A DNA stretch of 64,000 bases, from assembly GCA_937951615.1 (NCBI GenBank), contig CALFBH010000012.1:62001-126000 (forward strand). The letters are read 5' to 3'. The notes under the pieces were generated by a model, which was not told the DNA's origin, did no database searches, and worked only from the letters and a program-made list of their open reading frames with translations. Source of the stretch: an uncultured Saprospiraceae bacterium (GTDB lineage: Bacteria > Bacteroidota > Bacteroidia > Chitinophagales > Saprospiraceae). The first letter of the stretch is position 1; every line of letters starts with the position of its first letter. Position numbers and translations under genes: made by a program. Below are positions 1 through 7,966 of the stretch, one piece after another.

Positions 1-573
1 TCTCATCACATTGATGCCAATATTATCAATGCCGGAGATGGTACACACGAACACCCGACACAGGCTTTGTTGGACGCTTATTCCATGAGAGAAGCCGTCG
101 GCGATTTGGAGGGAAAAAACATTGCAATTTTTGGCGACATATTACATTCGAGAGTGGCTTTGAGTAATATTTTTTGCTTACGCAAATTAGGCGCGAATGT
201 GCGAGTTTGTGGGCCGCCGACACTCATTCCCCGCCACATTGAAAGCCTGGGTGTTAGTGTGAGTTATGATGTAAAAAAGACCCTGCAATGGTGCGATGTA
301 GCCAATGTACTCCGTATTCAACTGGAGCGACAAGATGTCAAGTATTTCCCTTCCTTACGGGAATATACACAACATTTTGGCATCAATAAACACCTGTTGG
401 ACAGCTTGAAAAAAGACATCGTTATTATGCACCCCGGGCCTATAAACAGAGGAGTAGAGCTGACGAGCGACGTAGCCGATTCAAAGCAATCTATTATTTT
501 ACAACAGGTTGAAAATGGTGTAGCTGTGCGAATGGCAGTTTTATATCTCCTCGCAGAACAACGTCAGGTTTAA
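1..573 (+). CDS. pyrB: Aspartate carbamoyltransferase catalytic chain, C-terminal part (5' end outside window)
   Basis: Condenses carbamoyl phosphate with aspartate, the committed step of pyrimidine synthesis, in the cytoplasm. The open frame runs in from base 1 without a start. The first residues contain NAGDGTHEHPTQALLD, the signature around the carbamoyl-phosphate/aspartate domain hinge. Later come the aspartate-domain motif GDILHSRVALSN and HPGPINRGVE, which carries active-site residues. About 190 residues are visible, against roughly 300-310 for the whole chain, so about a third is missing upstream. It ends at a TAA followed by a 250-bp gap. No regulatory chain (pyrI) is visible next to it. 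The identification is firm. Confidence 0.95.
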   Translation, partial: SHHIDANIINAGDGTHEHPTQALLDAYSMREAVGDLEGKNIAIFGDILHSRVALSNIFCLRKLGANVRVCGPPTLIPRHIESLGVSVSYDVKKTLQWCDVANVLRIQLERQDVKYFPSLREYTQHFGINKHLLDSLKKDIVIMHPGPINRGVELTSDVADSKQSIILQQVENGVAVRMAVLYLLAEQRQV

Positions 574-825
574 AAAAAATACTTAAAACCAACTAAACTT
601 CATTGCTGTCTCGTTATTATTATAAGGTAAGATATTGTTTTTTAATAGATTGAAGTTGTTTTTTATTTTGCATGCGAGCTTTTTGCTGAAATATAGTTTT
701 GAATTGAGTTTGTTTGAATGTGAAAATGCTTTGTTAATAATATTTAAATGACTATCTTAGAACATAGTTTTTGTGAAAAATATTCCCCCAGCCAATTTTT
801 ATACAATTTGTAAAATCCTCCCAAC
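574..825. other. Intergenic region between pyrB and the coiled-coil gene
   Basis: About 250 AT-rich bases. The stretch just before the next gene contains a TACAATTTG sequence, close to but not matching the Bacteroidota TAnnTTTG -7 element. I see no convincing terminator hairpin. Confidence 0.4.
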
Positions 826-3800
826 ATGAAAAATTATACCCAACTGCTTTTGATTTTTATAATTAGCTTGTTGTCTATACAGCAGTCTTCGGCACAATGC
901 GGGGCCTTTATCAAGTCGGCAAAACCGATTAAAGATATGGTATTGGTGCAGACAAAATGGCAATATCTTATTGTGAGAAGTAATTACAGCTATGGTATGG
1001 ATTTGCAAAATACAGAACGTGGTATTATTGCTGATTTTACCTCCAAAGGTGGTGTTTCTCTGGAAGAAGGAGATGAAGTGATTTTTGCAGATGCAGCTCA
1101 AAATCGCTACGCTTTTAAGTTTATCAGTATGGGAAACCTTCGTTCGGAAGGTGGACGCCCAGTATATAATAATACGCTTCAACTTGATAAAGAGGCTGGG
1201 CAGGTATTAGCAAATTCGCGGATGACGACGATTTACATCAAAAGTACGTCTTCCAACCAAATGCGAAAATTTACGATTAATGCCAACAGGCAAGTAGAGT
1301 TTCAGAGCATGGCGAAATGTTTTATGGAAAGCATAGGAGGAAGTTCAGTCAAAGGTCCAAAATTAGATAATATCCGCTTCGACCCTCGCAGTATTGCCGC
1401 AAGGCAGGAGGCAGACAGGTTGCCAGGGGGAGGCAGTTCTGGGGCGCGTACTAATCTGGGAAGAGACAAAGAAATTGGAGATTTACGTCAGCAATTATCC
1501 GCTGAAAAAGCACGTTTGAAAGAAGAAATAGAAAATGAACGTAAAAAAGCAGAGGGTATTAAAGCAAAATTGGGAGAGGAAGTTGCGCAAGCAAGGGAGA
1601 ATGCACAGAAAGTGAAAAATGATTATGCTCAGGAAGTATTGGCCGCTCGTAAGAAAGCAGATGCACAAATTGGTATTTCCCAACAGGAGCAAATGAAAGC
1701 AGTAGAAGCTTCTAAGGGGAAAGCCATAACTGCCATGGAAAAAATAAACCTGGAAGTACTGGAAGCCAAGCAAAAAGCAGATAAAAAAGTCAGCGAAATA
1801 AAGCTGGAATCTGCCACTGCAGTAGCTGATGCTCGTCAGCGTGCAACCACAGAAGTGGAAGAAGCACGAAAGAAACTAGACTTGGCGAAATTGGAATACG
1901 CAGATGAAGTAAATTCTGCACGGGAGAGTGCAAGACTTGAAGTACAAAAAGCCCGTGACGAAGCGGCGAAAGTGGTGACAGAAGCTCGCGAAAAAGCGAA
2001 AACAGAAAAGAATGTAACAGCACAGGATGTCGTCAATGCAAAAAGAAGAGCCTCTGATGAATTACTGGCAACGCGGGAAGAAGCCGCCAATAAAGTAGCG
2101 GACATTAAAGAAAATGCGGCAATTGAAAAAGAAAAAATAGCACTTACGGTAGCAGAAGCCCGAAGAAAAGGAGCAGAGGAAGTGTCAAGTACAAGGGAAA
2201 AAAGTGCACAGGAAGTAGCCGAGAGCCGAGAAGCCGCAGCCCTTGAAAAAGAGAAAATTGCCCTCGAAGTCAAAAGTGCTCGCGAAAAAGCGACAGAAGA
2301 AGTCAAAAAAGCACAAGCACTGGCAGCTGAAGAAAAATCTAAGGTGACTGGAGATGTCATGAGTACCAAAGAAAAAGCGGCTGCTGAAGTATTGGCAACT
2401 AAAGAACTCAGTGCAGCAGAGGTAAAAGCGACCAAAGAAAAAGCAGCATTGGAAGTTGCCGATATTAAAGAAAAAAGTGCTAAAGAAGTACAGGAAACCA
2501 GAGAAAAGTCTATGGCTACTGTCAAAGAAGTGAAAGCACAAGCAGCAGAGGAAGTTCAGACAACTCGTACCAGAGCCAGTGAAGAAAAAGCTAAGATTGC
2601 AGAAGAAGTCAAAATGGCAAAAGAAAAAGCCGCACAGGAAATTGCAAAGATACAAGAAGAAACAACAGCCAAAATACAAGCTGCAAAAACGGCTGAAACA
2701 GAAGTCAAACAAGCTTCAGCACAGGAAGTAGCCGCTGCCCGTGAACGTGCCGCAGCAGAAATTCAGAAAGCCAAAGAAGAAGCTGCTAAAAGAGTAGAAA
2801 CTGCAAAAGCCGCTGAAGCAGCTGCCAAAACAACTTATGCTTCCGACGTTGCCGCTGCTCAAACCAAAGCGCAGGACAGAATAAAAGAAATCAACACAGA
2901 AGTAACCACAAAAATACAAGATGCGAAAGCGAAGGAAAAAGAACTGATTAATGCTTCCACAAAAGAAGTGATTGAGACTAAAGAACAGGCAGCAAAAGCC
3001 ATCACAAAGACGCGCGAACAAGAAGCACAGGAAGTCGCTAAAGCCAAAGAACAGGCAGCTGTTGCCAAACAAGACGCAGCCGTAGAAGTAGCAGGAGCAC
3101 GCAGTAAAAAAGCAGAAGAAGTCGCTAAAGTTCAGCAAGAACTGGCAGAAGATGTACGTTCATCCAGAGAAGCTGCTGCCCTAGCTAAAGAAGAATCAGC
3201 AAAACAAGTTGCCGACGCGCGTGAGCGTGCTGCACTCGAAGTTGCCAAAACAAAAGAAGAGCAGGCTGAAGCTGTAAGAGCATCCCGTGAAACGGCTGCC
3301 GCAGAAATCGAAAAATCACAATTAGCTGTTCTCGAAGCTCGTCAAAAAACGAGCGAAGAAATTGCCAAAGCCAAAGAAGCCTCTGTAACAGAAGTGGCTG
3401 CTGCTCGTCAGGCTGCCGCAGAAGAAGCACTAACAGCTAAAGAACAAGCCAACAGAGAAGTCATAAAATATGCTGAAAAAGTAGTAGAAGCCCGCCTCAA
3501 TTCTAGGAAATTAGTAGAAGAAGAGCAGGCAAAAACAACAGAAGAAATCACCAAAGCCCGCGAAGCTGCCCGTACAGAAGTCGCGAAAGCCCGCGAGGAG
3601 TCATTAGCGAAAAAAGCAGAATACGAAAAGAATGCAGAGGAAGAGCGAGTGAAATTGCAACAGGAAAATGCGCTACTCAAAGAAGAACTGACAAATGATC
3701 TGAAAACTTCCCGAGAAGAAGCCACAGCAGCTAAACAGCGTATTGCAGCGGAAGTAGATGCAGCTCGCAAAGCCGCTGACGAAGAAATTCAGGCAACAAA

Positions 3801-3921
3801 AGACCAAGTAGCCAATGCCATTGCAGATGACCGCAAACGCCTAGACGACCTAAATGCAGCAATCAGAAAAGCTAAGGCAGAATATGAAAAATTGAAGAAA
3901 AGCGGAGCAGGAGGGAACTAG
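826..3921 (+). CDS. Very long secreted coiled-coil protein with 11-residue repeats
   Basis: Residues 1-24 are a signal peptide ending in SSAQ, so the protein is exported. Residues 25 to about 190 form a compact globular region with a small Cys content. From about residue 215 to the end (about 800 residues) the chain is almost pure Ala/Glu/Lys helix without proline or glycine breaks. The register is a hendecad: units such as EVSSTREKSAQ, EVAESREAAAL, EVKSAREKATE, EVLATKELSAA and EVKATKEKAAL follow each other in 11-residue steps. Eleven-residue periodicity is known from right-handed or nearly straight coiled coils. A periplasmic or surface spacer role is inference; no enzymatic motif is visible. 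The gene stands alone with no T9SS domain at the end. All ORFs on the opposite strand are shadows of the repeat. Confidence 0.85.
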   Translation: MKNYTQLLLIFIISLLSIQQSSAQCGAFIKSAKPIKDMVLVQTKWQYLIVRSNYSYGMDLQNTERGIIADFTSKGGVSLEEGDEVIFADAAQNRYAFKFISMGNLRSEGGRPVYNNTLQLDKEAGQVLANSRMTTIYIKSTSSNQMRKFTINANRQVEFQSMAKCFMESIGGSSVKGPKLDNIRFDPRSIAARQEADRLPGGGSSGARTNLGRDKEIGDLRQQLSAEKARLKEEIENERKKAEGIKAKLGEEVAQARENAQKVKNDYAQEVLAARKKADAQIGISQQEQMKAVEASKGKAITAMEKINLEVLEAKQKADKKVSEIKLESATAVADARQRATTEVEEARKKLDLAKLEYADEVNSARESARLEVQKARDEAAKVVTEAREKAKTEKNVTAQDVVNAKRRASDELLATREEAANKVADIKENAAIEKEKIALTVAEARRKGAEEVSSTREKSAQEVAESREAAALEKEKIALEVKSAREKATEEVKKAQALAAEEKSKVTGDVMSTKEKAAAEVLATKELSAAEVKATKEKAALEVADIKEKSAKEVQETREKSMATVKEVKAQAAEEVQTTRTRASEEKAKIAEEVKMAKEKAAQEIAKIQEETTAKIQAAKTAETEVKQASAQEVAAARERAAAEIQKAKEEAAKRVETAKAAEAAAKTTYASDVAAAQTKAQDRIKEINTEVTTKIQDAKAKEKELINASTKEVIETKEQAAKAITKTREQEAQEVAKAKEQAAVAKQDAAVEVAGARSKKAEEVAKVQQELAEDVRSSREAAALAKEESAKQVADARERAALEVAKTKEEQAEAVRASRETAAAEIEKSQLAVLEARQKTSEEIAKAKEASVTEVAAARQAAAEEALTAKEQANREVIKYAEKVVEARLNSRKLVEEEQAKTTEEITKAREAARTEVAKAREESLAKKAEYEKNAEEERVKLQQENALLKEELTNDLKTSREEATAAKQRIAAEVDAARKAADEEIQATKDQVANAIADDRKRLDDLNAAIRKAKAEYEKLKKSGAGGN

Positions 3922-3964
3922 GAAAATTCAAATACAAACTCAAATGTCAAATTCAAAGATTATA

Positions 3965-4251
3965 CTATAGCATTTGATATGCACCCTGTACATCTACCTG
4001 AATATCACGTAGTTTATGTGTCTGCTCAAATTGCTGATAAATCGGCTTCAATTCCTTCCAAAAAGCAGTATGATTAGGATGTGTCTGCTTGATAATCTGC
4101 ATATTCGCATCCGTCATTCTAGCTGGAAAAATGTGAACAGGAAGGGTTTTTGCTTTTCATCATAGGCAATTTCTACCCTATTGGAGTTGTTTTTGTCTTT
4201 ACAGGCGAATATAAGAAGTAAGGAAAGTGAGATTAAGCCTATAAGTTTCAT
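3965..4251 (-). pseudogene. Small lipoprotein gene broken by a frameshift
   Basis: Reading leftwards from the ATG at 4251, the frame opens with a lipoprotein signal (MKLIGLISLSLLLIFACK, lipobox LIFAC) and then stops after about 45 residues. Shifting frame near 4141-4152, at a run of five T on the + strand, restores an open frame (TLPVHIFPARMTDANMQII...) that ends at TAG 3965-3967. The restored protein would be about 95 residues. The start abuts the stop of the upstream AbiJ-N4 gene (4253), so the two were probably co-transcribed. The function is not recognised. A sequence error instead of a true mutation is possible. Confidence 0.6.
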
Positions 4252-4252
4252 A

Positions 4253-5122
4253 TTATTTTTCTACCTTCTTAGTCAAATAGTTTATAAATGCAGAACAAGA
4301 AATGAGCATGAATTTGGCATCTTCATATTTTAAGTCTGTATCATTATCTACTAAAGAATGCCTTATTCCTCCTGCATCACTTGTATAGCCATATAGTTTA
4401 GAGTATGCTTCTTTTAAAGCTGGATGAAGCTGGAGATCATGTTTTTTTTCTACTTCATTTAGTGATTTTGTAAATCCTAATTTTCTATTTCCCGTAAGAA
4501 TTGCAAACAAAGATTCGATGGCAGAAATAGACTCTTTAATTGAATTTCTATAATCGGGATCTTTCCTATCAGAGAGATGGCGAGAGGCAGTTCTAATGTG
4601 AGTTTTAACTAATGCAAATTTATCATTTAAGTTTAAAGTTTGTTCTATTTCTTGTATTTCATCTTCATTAATAATTCGGATTATTTCATGTTTTATTATT
4701 CTGTATGCCGAAGCTTCTTTTTTTAGAAATTTATTACAATTAGATATAAATTTACGGTTATTAATTCGACCTAATGTTATTGCAAGAAATTCAATGAAGT
4801 CGTATTTTTCATACCATTTGGCATCATTGTGAAACCACCTTTTTGTATAAGAAATAATTTGACGCCTATTTGCTAAATTATTATTATATAAACTTAGTGG
4901 TAGCTCATCTAAAGGCATACCAAAGAAATCTATCCAAATATCTTTGCTTAGTATAGTGAAATTCGGAGAATGATGTCCGTTTGAGTAAAATATATCTTGA
5001 GTTTGATCAAAGCAATCTCTGACGATAGTTGCCCATAAACGATTTTCTAAAGTAGTACTTATGCCATCTGTCTGAAGTTCTAGTTTTACTGAAGTTTTTC
5101 CTATTTTTTCCGAAAATTTCAT
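4253..5122 (-). CDS. AbiJ-N4/HEPN-type domain protein, putative abortive-infection factor
   Basis: The N-terminus (MKFSEKIGKTSVK..., then L-E-N-R-L-W) resembles the AbiJ N-terminal domain 4 family, a HEPN-related module found in abortive-infection-like proteins. The C-terminal 100 residues contain the pattern SxxGGIRHSL and a hydrophobic SCSAFINYL, as in many small HEPN-type helical domains. The 289-residue length fits. The gene is AT-rich compared with its neighbours, which suggests acquired DNA. HEPN proteins are often RNases, but a clear Rx4-6H pair is not obvious, so RNase activity is not claimed. Downstream lies the broken lipoprotein gene. Confidence 0.55.
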   Translation of the reverse strand: MKFSEKIGKTSVKLELQTDGISTTLENRLWATIVRDCFDQTQDIFYSNGHHSPNFTILSKDIWIDFFGMPLDELPLSLYNNNLANRRQIISYTKRWFHNDAKWYEKYDFIEFLAITLGRINNRKFISNCNKFLKKEASAYRIIKHEIIRIINEDEIQEIEQTLNLNDKFALVKTHIRTASRHLSDRKDPDYRNSIKESISAIESLFAILTGNRKLGFTKSLNEVEKKHDLQLHPALKEAYSKLYGYTSDAGGIRHSLVDNDTDLKYEDAKFMLISCSAFINYLTKKVEK

Positions 5123-5134
5123 AAATATTTATTT

Positions 5135-6022
5135 TTATTTAAAAGAATCCGCAAGCACCAAATCCTTACTACCTGCCGTATAAGCATAAAAACCCTCACC
5201 AGACTTCCGCCCCAGCTTACCTGCCATCACCATATTGACCAATAAAGGACAAGGCGCGTATTTGGGATTGCCAAAACCATCGTGCAGCACCCGCATGATC
5301 GACAAACAAACATCAAGACCAATAAAATCAGCCAATTGTAACGGACCCATCGGATGTGCCATGCCGAGCTTCATCACCGTATCAATCTCCTCTACGCCAG
5401 CCACGCCTTCATGTAGGGTAATCATAGCTTCATTAATCATCGGCATCAAAATACGATTGGCAACAAAACCAGGATAATCATGAACCTCTACAGGTACTTT
5501 GCCCAATTGGCGCGACATATCCATAACCGTCTCCGTCACAGCATTGCTGGTGGCATATCCTCGAATGACTTCCACCAGTTTCATCACTGGAACAGGATTC
5601 ATAAAATGCATACCAATCACCTTGTCGGGACGCTGCGTGACAGCCGCTATTTTAGTAATCGAAATAGAAGACGTATTGGTCGCAAGAATAGTATTTGCTG
5701 GAGCAACTTCATCCATCTGTGCAAAGATCTTCAGTTTCAAATTCACATTTTCAGTCGCTGCCTCTACGATAAGATCAGCCTGCGCAGCTGCTTCTTTCAA
5801 ATCGGTATAAGTACTGATATTGCCAAGTGTATCGGATTTGTCGGTTTCCGTAATTCGTTCTTTCTTGACCATCCGATCCAGATTTTTAGTAATGGTAGCA
5901 ATGGCGCGATCCAGCGCATCCTGAGAAATGTCCACCAGATTCACACTATATCCTTTCATGGCAAATACATGGGCAATACCATTTCCCATTGTCCCAGCTC
6001 CTATGACGACTATATTTTTCAA
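5135..6022 (-). CDS. hbd: 3-hydroxybutyryl-CoA / 3-hydroxyacyl-CoA dehydrogenase
   Basis: NAD-dependent oxidation of (S)-3-hydroxyacyl-CoA or the reverse, in fatty-acid or C4 metabolism. The N-terminal Rossmann motif is VIGAGTMGNGIAHVFA. It is followed by ATNTSSISIT with the catalytic-domain Ser/Asn, GMHFMNPVPVMKLVEVI with the catalytic His, and the C-terminal dimerisation domain PMGPLQLADFIGLD. I chose the TTG at 6020-6022 because the family begins right at KNIVVIGAG; the upstream in-frame ATG at 6157 would add 45 residues with no homology-like pattern. The result is 295 residues, the usual size. The gene stands alone. The precise chain-length preference is unknown. Confidence 0.9.
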   Translation of the reverse strand: MKNIVVIGAGTMGNGIAHVFAMKGYSVNLVDISQDALDRAIATITKNLDRMVKKERITETDKSDTLGNISTYTDLKEAAAQADLIVEAATENVNLKLKIFAQMDEVAPANTILATNTSSISITKIAAVTQRPDKVIGMHFMNPVPVMKLVEVIRGYATSNAVTETVMDMSRQLGKVPVEVHDYPGFVANRILMPMINEAMITLHEGVAGVEEIDTVMKLGMAHPMGPLQLADFIGLDVCLSIMRVLHDGFGNPKYAPCPLLVNMVMAGKLGRKSGEGFYAYTAGSKDLVLADSFK

Positions 6023-6139
6023 TGTTGTTGTTTTATAATTAATAAATGAAGGTGCAAAATTAGTGAAAATATACGACAGAATCAGTGGAATTAAAATCTG
6101 CTGTGCAGGACAGATTTGTAAATTGGTTATTTTTCTAGG

Positions 6140-6196
6140 AAAGACGCTAAGACGCAAAGTTTGTTTTTCTTAGCATCTTTGCGCCTTAGCGAGATA
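6140..6196. repeat. Inverted repeat, CGCTAAGACGCAAAG family
   Basis: CGCTAAGACGCAAAG and its near-perfect complement CTTTGCGCCTTAGCG lie about 12 bases apart. They form a 15-bp stem with one G-U pair and sit just upstream of the hydroxyacyl-CoA dehydrogenase start. It is probably a dispersed REP-like palindrome rather than a dedicated regulator. Confidence 0.6.
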
Positions 6197-6831
6197 ATTT
6201 TTCCTTGTCAAATAAGTTTATCGAATTTGCAAAACAACTTGCCCAGCTTATTGATGAAAAGGATGATATAGATGTGCGTAGCAAATTGTACAGTGTTAAA
6301 GAAAGTTAGCCACGAATTTACTAAGCTCTGAAAGAGCGAAATATGTTAGCGAAGGATTCAGATGGAGCTAAGCGCGCGGACTCAACTCAACGCCACGTTT
6401 AATTTGGATAATTCGCTTATTTTCAATAGTTTTTTAGAACGTTAGGGCATCCGTCTAACTTTGCCCAAAATATAAGCTCTAATTTTTTTAGGGCATACGC
6501 ATTAAAATTATCTATTCTAAAACGGGCGAATATGGCGAAAAACATGTCGCAGCTACGCAGCTAAAATGCTGTTGGTCGATTATTTTCTACAAACGTTTAG
6601 CATCTACGAAGCTAGTTCAGCACTCTTTTTGAAAATACAGCCCCATTCGGGGCGAAATATTTGTAGAAATGTTGCAAATTAAAAATTTTAAAAGCTCCGC
6701 TAGGTGCGACATGTTCAATGTGTACGTTTTAAATCCACAAAAAATGTGTAAATTTGTTAAAGACAAATTGATAGAAGAACTAAAACGCAAATTGAAAGGA
6801 GAATAAATTCTATTACCAGTAATTTTAAACC
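6197..6831. repeat. Gene-free, repeat-rich spacer
   Basis: No credible gene. The stretch holds fragments of several repeat families: TTAGCCACGAAT at 6306-6317, AAGCTCTGAAAGAGCGAAAT at 6323-6342 (the same family as 36598-36787 and 50559-50735, in reverse orientation), and paired short motifs around 6540-6720 (CAGCTACGCAGCTA, CATCTACGAAGCTA, AAGCTCCGCTAGGTGCGACA). The last are typical of small intergenic palindromes. The region looks like a landing zone for decayed repeats. Confidence 0.55.
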
Positions 6832-7788
6832 ATGAAAACAGCCATCAATCTACTACTCGGAGTAGCCATCGGAGATGCACTTGGAGTGCCTTACGAATTT
6901 TCCACTAGAGCAGAAATGGAAGCCAATCCAGCCAAAGACATGGTCGGCTTTAAGGTACACAATCAGCCACCTGGCACCTGGTCGGATGATAGTTCGCTCA
7001 CCTTTTGTCTGGCAGAAGCTCTAGCAACCGGCTATGACCTGAAAAGCACTGCCATCAATTTTATAAAATGGAAAAACGAAGCCTATTGGACAGCCAGAAA
7101 TGAAGTCTTTGATATTGGATTGACCACAACAAGGTCGATTTCAAGACTTGAAAATATACTGGCAGACGGTGACGTGGAGGCTTTGAAAACATTGAAACAT
7201 GGCGCAGAAGAATATGATAATGGAAATGGAGCTTTAATGCGGATTCTGCCATTCATCTTTGAAATAAAAGGAAAAAACCTAAAAATGCAGTTTGAATTGA
7301 TCTGGGAAAATGCTGCACTGACCCACCGGCACATCAGGTCGGCAATGTCCTGTATGATTTACCTCAAAATGGCGGAGTATCTAATAGAAGGCTTAGATTC
7401 TGCTGTGGCTTATGAAAATACCAGAAAAGACATCCATGACTTGTGGACAATCATCGACTTTTCACAAGAAGAAAGAAAACATTTTCAAAGAGTCATTCAG
7501 AACGACATCAGAACAGCAGCCAAAAGCAGCATCTTATCCGGTGGCTATGTCATCGAATCACTGGAATGTAGTTTTTGGAGCTTTTTAAATTCCACATCCT
7601 ACGAATCGGCTGTCTTGACGTCCATAAATTTCGGACATGATACCGATACAAGTGCTGCGATAACAGGTGGATTGGCAGGTCTTTATTATAAAGAAGAAAA
7701 CATACCTGAATACTGGATTGTATCGCTGGCAAGAATGAATGACATTTATGACTTGGCAAAACGGTTTGAAAATAAGTATTTAGATTAA
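6832..7788 (+). CDS. ADP-ribosylglycohydrolase family protein
   Basis: Predicted to remove ADP-ribose from proteins or small molecules (DraG/ARH fold, two Mg ions). The metal-binding motifs are visible: GVAIGDALGVPYEF at the N-terminus, GTWSDDSSLTFCLAEAL with the TDD-like S-D-D cluster, and GHDTDTSAAITGGLAGLYY near the C-terminus. The 318-residue length matches the family. It stands alone between a repeat-rich spacer and the nqr operon. The substrate cannot be told from sequence. It has no signal peptide, so it acts in the cytoplasm. Confidence 0.88.
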   Translation: MKTAINLLLGVAIGDALGVPYEFSTRAEMEANPAKDMVGFKVHNQPPGTWSDDSSLTFCLAEALATGYDLKSTAINFIKWKNEAYWTARNEVFDIGLTTTRSISRLENILADGDVEALKTLKHGAEEYDNGNGALMRILPFIFEIKGKNLKMQFELIWENAALTHRHIRSAMSCMIYLKMAEYLIEGLDSAVAYENTRKDIHDLWTIIDFSQEERKHFQRVIQNDIRTAAKSSILSGGYVIESLECSFWSFLNSTSYESAVLTSINFGHDTDTSAAITGGLAGLYYKEENIPEYWIVSLARMNDIYDLAKRFENKYLD

Positions 7789-7828
7789 GTCTAAATAAAG
7801 AAAAACCAATCCCAAAAAATACTTATAC

Positions 7829-7859
7829 TTGCCATTTTTAGGGAAGGTTTATATCTTTG
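7829..7859 (+). promoter_or_regulatory. Bacteroidota-type promoter of the nqr operon
   Basis: A TATCTTTG -7 element (7852-7859, consensus TAnnTTTG) is preceded by TTG (7829-7831) with a 20-base spacer, the expected spacing. It leaves an untranslated leader of about 100 bases before nqrA. Confidence 0.65.
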
Positions 7860-7966
7860 CAGCGAATTTGAAAAAACTAACTGAAATAGTCGTTAAAGTA
7901 CCTGTCAGTTGATGAACTGATTATACCTTTCCAAATCCCATAAATGCTTGATTAACATGTGCTTTA

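Noticed and set aside
1495-3770. Many long ORFs on the minus strand across the coiled-coil gene
   Set aside because: They are the antisense of the Ala/Glu/Lys repeat (giving Phe/Cys/Ser-rich or Leu/Gln-rich nonsense proteins) and have no domains.
5480-6049. 189-residue + strand ORF opposite the hydroxyacyl-CoA dehydrogenase
   Set aside because: A shadow of a clear dehydrogenase gene; composition is atypical (His/Ile/Arg-rich) with no family pattern.
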